Assembly: GCA_964505325.1 (NCBI GenBank)
Contig: CAZDHT010000091.1
Location: 1 to 17,117, forward strand
Reading direction: 5' to 3'
DNA length: 17,117 nt
From: CAZDHT01 sp964505325
GTDB lineage: Bacteria; Planctomycetota; PUPC01
Positions 15,117 through 17,117 of the stretch are shown here, piece by piece; the stretch's first letter is position 1; each line of letters opens with the position of its first letter. The translations under genes were made by a program, and so were the position numbers. Below the pieces are notes generated by a model, which was not told the DNA's origin, searched no databases, and saw nothing but the letters and a program-made list of their open reading frames with translations.

Positions 15117-16835
15117 TCAGTCGCCCGTGCCCGTTTTCTTCTTCGCTTTCTCGACCGTGGTGAACCGCTCGAACAGCGTGGCGAACAGTCCCTCCGTATT
15201 GGACAGGATCTCGCCGATCCCCGGCGCCAGCTTCATGATGAGGGTGTACTCGGCGTACTTGTCGCCGGAGACGAATGCGGAGACCTTGGCCTTGACGCCC
15301 TCGGCTTCGGCCTGGTATTCCATCACCTTGACGGCGGCCTCGGCCGTGCCCGTGGCGAGAACCGCCGCGGCCCGGTCTTTCGCGGCATCGAGGTTGATCT
15401 TCGCGACCTCGAACTCCTTCTGTGCCTTGGTCACCTCGACCGCCCGGTACTGTTCCGCCTCGCGGACCTTGCCGACGATGTCTTCGCGCACCAGCCCGAA
15501 CTGCTTCTCGCGGTCCTTCTTCCGCTGGAAGATAACCTGCTTCAGCCGGCCGCCCTCGTAAACCGGTTTGTTGTCGGCGTCGAGCTTCGGCTTGCCGCCG
15601 ACCATCACCGGCTTCCCTTCCCTGCCCAACACGGGCTTGCCGGTCGCGTCCAGCTTGGGCTTCTGGCCGACCATGACCACCGTGCCGATCTCCATCTCGA
15701 TTTCTTTCTCGTAGCGGTCTTTCAGCCTGCGGGCGTTCTCGCGGCGGGCGTACTGCTCACGGATCTTGTCCGGCGGCTTGGTCGCCTTGATCACCACGCT
15801 CCTGATAAGGATGCCCTCCGTCGCGCAGCTCTCGCGGAGCCGTCTCTCCACCTCGTTCTGCACCACGATCCTTGTGGTGCCGGTGATGTAGTCGACCGCC
15901 CGGTAGCTGCCGCCGACCGTGCGGAAGAACGACCGCGCGAACGGCAGGATGACCTTCTGCTGGATGTTGTTGATGCCGCCGGACTCTTCGAGGTCCTGCT
16001 TGTCGACGAACTTTACGAACAGTTCGGGCAGCTTCTTCAGGTCGGGCGCCCACTCGATGATGCCCTCCACCTCGATGTCGAAGCCGTACTTGGAGAGGAA
16101 CTGCATCTTGTGCTTGTCGCCCATCTCGAGCTTGTGGCTTCGGGCGTCGATAGGCGTCACCAGGTGGACGTGCGGATTGGAATACTCGGGGTGCGTGCCG
16201 GGCTTGAGCAGGTAGGGCTGGACGCCCCGCCTGTCCCGTTCGACCACGAACGCGTCGGGGTTCTCGCTCTCTTCGCCGACGCGGAGCGTGACCACCCCCA
16301 TGAACCCGGGCTCGATCTTGACCATGTCGACCAGCTCGATGTCATAGGCCCAGGTGTTGACGTAGTGCCGGCCCGGCTTGAGCGGCTCGCGGACGATGCC
16401 CTTCTGGTCGCTCTTCGTCGCGATCACCTCGCCGGAAGGGAGCGGATCACCGTGCTTCCGCACGAGTATCCCCACCCGGCCGTTAGGGATCAACGTCGCC
16501 TCCAGCGGCCGCCGCGGCCACCACCAGGTGTAGGGGTTCCGGAAGTGCCGGCCCTCCTTCAGAATCTCATACTGTGGCCCCTTGAATTCCGGAGTGGGGG
16601 CGAGGACCATGTCGTTGATGAGGTTCTTGCCGGTCTTCCGCGTCAGCGGGCAGAGCTCGCCCGGCCCCACCTCGATACGGCAGCCGAACCAGATGAACCC
16701 CACCGCGGCGACGACCAAGACCAGCAGCGCGACCAGCGGCATCCCGACCCAGTAGAAGGACGGGCTGCGGTTGCTCATAAACCTCTTCACCCTTTCCCAA
16801 GGCATCTCATACATTCCGTCGTCTTGCATGCCCAT
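15117..16835 (-). CDS. Membrane-anchored SPFH/band-7 protein, first gene of pair, with Lys-Pro repeat insert
   Basis: A 572-residue paralogue of the downstream SPFH protein. A short cytoplasmic N-tail (with WERVKRFMSNRS) leads to one membrane segment (~28-50, VGMPLVALLVLVVAAVGFIW). Three beta-rich units follow, each ending in a PG/EG-x-N motif: LKEGRHFRNP (92-101), LKPGRHYVNT (152-161) and LKPGTHPEYSNP (210-221). The SPFH core is ~225-355. The coiled coil (RRENARRLKDRYEKEIEMEI) is interrupted at ~388-433 by two tandem Lys-Pro-rich units (MVGQKPKLDATGKPV and MVGGKPKLDADNKPV) and then resumes (REAEQYRAVEVTKAQKEFEV). The C-terminus is KKKTGTGD. ATG 16835 has AAGGA six bases upstream; ATG 16841 touches that site and is less likely. 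The gene heads a two-gene operon. Scaffold function is inferred from the family. Confidence 0.88.
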   Translation of the reverse strand: MGMQDDGMYEMPWERVKRFMSNRSPSFYWVGMPLVALLVLVVAAVGFIWFGCRIEVGPGELCPLTRKTGKNLINDMVLAPTPEFKGPQYEILKEGRHFRNPYTWWWPRRPLEATLIPNGRVGILVRKHGDPLPSGEVIATKSDQKGIVREPLKPGRHYVNTWAYDIELVDMVKIEPGFMGVVTLRVGEESENPDAFVVERDRRGVQPYLLKPGTHPEYSNPHVHLVTPIDARSHKLEMGDKHKMQFLSKYGFDIEVEGIIEWAPDLKKLPELFVKFVDKQDLEESGGINNIQQKVILPFARSFFRTVGGSYRAVDYITGTTRIVVQNEVERRLRESCATEGILIRSVVIKATKPPDKIREQYARRENARRLKDRYEKEIEMEIGTVVMVGQKPKLDATGKPVLGREGKPVMVGGKPKLDADNKPVYEGGRLKQVIFQRKKDREKQFGLVREDIVGKVREAEQYRAVEVTKAQKEFEVAKINLDAAKDRAAAVLATGTAEAAVKVMEYQAEAEGVKAKVSAFVSGDKYAEYTLIMKLAPGIGEILSNTEGLFATLFERFTTVEKAKKKTGTGD

Positions 16836-16904
16836 CGTCATTCCTTTCCGCGCTGGTCCGCGCGACCCATTCGGCCTCGGTTTATGAGCAGCTTCCGGTC
16901 ATGC

Positions 16905-16938
16905 TTCCGGCGGGGATGTGTCGGTCCCCCTCCCGGAA
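16905..16938 (-). promoter_or_regulatory. Imperfect hairpin in the SPFH operon leader
   Basis: TTCCGG (16905-16910) pairs with CCGGAA (16933-16938), and inside it GGGGA (16912-16916) pairs with TCCCC (16925-16929), with small bulges. It lies 70-100 bases upstream of the SPFH start, inside the predicted leader. It could affect transcript stability, but no riboswitch class is recognised. Confidence 0.25.
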
Positions 16939-16963
16939 CCGCCGTTCTCTCCAGCACGCCCCT

Positions 16964-16992
16964 ACCCTACTCCACATCTCTCTGCATTGCAA
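16964..16992 (-). promoter_or_regulatory. Weak candidate promoter for the SPFH operon
   Basis: On the minus strand TTGCAA (16987-16992) and TAGGGT (16964-16969) are 17 bases apart; they match the sigma-70 boxes at 4 of 6 and 3 of 6 positions. This is the best-spaced pair upstream of 16835, but the match is weak. It is only 18 bases from the IS end at 17010, so the insertion edges close to, but does not cut, this promoter. Confidence 0.25.
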
Positions 16993-17009
16993 GGGTGAAA
17001 GCCCTGGAG

Positions 17010-17058
17010 TGTCGTGCCAAAGCGATTATGTCATCCCCTTGCCAAAGGGATTATGTCA
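17010..17058 (+). mobile_element. Second copy of the ISNCY-like end
   Basis: Begins TGTCGTGCCAAAGCGATT, identical for 24 bases to 12780, then diverges slightly. It has the same pair of units, GCCAAAGCGATTATGTCA (17016-17033) and GCCAAAGGGATTATGTCA (17041-17058), here 25 bases apart and more alike than in the first copy. The orientation is the same as at 12780, so a related element probably extends rightwards past the window. A small C6-AAA-G6 stem follows at 17073-17087. No gene is seen in the last 59 bases. Confidence 0.6.
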
Positions 17059-17117
17059 TCCTCCCCTCCCGTCCCCCCAAAGGGGGGAGGCGACAGTCTG
17101 GACAACGGGCACGGTAA

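Noticed and set aside
16110..17117. Plus-strand frame running off the right edge
   Set aside because: Mostly antisense to the SPFH gene, then crosses the promoter region and IS end; no domain. It is not the transposase expected after the IS end.

Overview
This is a 17.1 kb stretch of GC-rich chromosome, most likely from an uncultured Planctomycetota bacterium. That is an inference. It rests on large secreted modular proteins with signal peptides or a lipobox, a uroporphyrinogen-decarboxylase-fold protein in the same transcription unit as secreted proteins, a kelch-like secreted protein, and strong G/C preference at third codon positions. There is no rRNA, full tRNA, CRISPR array or recognisable phage module.

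Layout. (1) Positions 1-6840, all on the minus strand, form a probable operon read from 6840 towards 1. It encodes a lipoprotein with a CBM9-like domain, a DNRLRE-like domain, an Fn3-like region and a hydrolase-like region; a shorter secreted paralogue; a possible small ORF; a cytoplasmic URO-D-family protein; and the start of another secreted protein cut by the window edge. (2) Positions 6841-8091 are a mobile-DNA scar. It holds two inverted repeats, a tyrosine recombinase reduced to its catalytic domain, a palindromic 165-bp repeat (copy A) and the first codons of an IS3-type OrfA. (3) Positions 8092-12503 carry two convergent genes: a secreted kelch-like propeller protein (+) and a secreted GH-A-clan glycoside-hydrolase-like protein with a C-terminal carbohydrate-binding-like domain (-). 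(4) Positions 12542-13589 are a second scar: repeat copy B, one end of an ISNCY-like element, its truncated transposase, a tRNA-minihelix-like hairpin and a strong perfect hairpin. (5) Positions 13590-16835 (-) are a two-gene operon of membrane-anchored SPFH/band-7 paralogues. A second copy of the same IS end lies just upstream of it, at 17010.

How it may work together. The left operon and the two central genes look like cell-surface or periplasmic handling of carbohydrate-like substrates: binding domains, an esterase-like fold, a glycosidase and a propeller. The URO-D-fold protein would be the cytoplasmic member. No substrate can be named from sequence alone. The SPFH pair is a separate membrane-scaffold unit. 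The central two-gene block is bracketed by direct copies of a palindromic repeat and by broken mobile genes, so it may have arrived or been rearranged as a cassette. The most unusual items are the twin SPFH proteins with a triplicated N-terminal motif, the hydrolase-like paralogues with an apparent Ser-to-Asp change, the nested-palindrome repeat pair, and the tRNA-like hairpin beside the truncated transposase.
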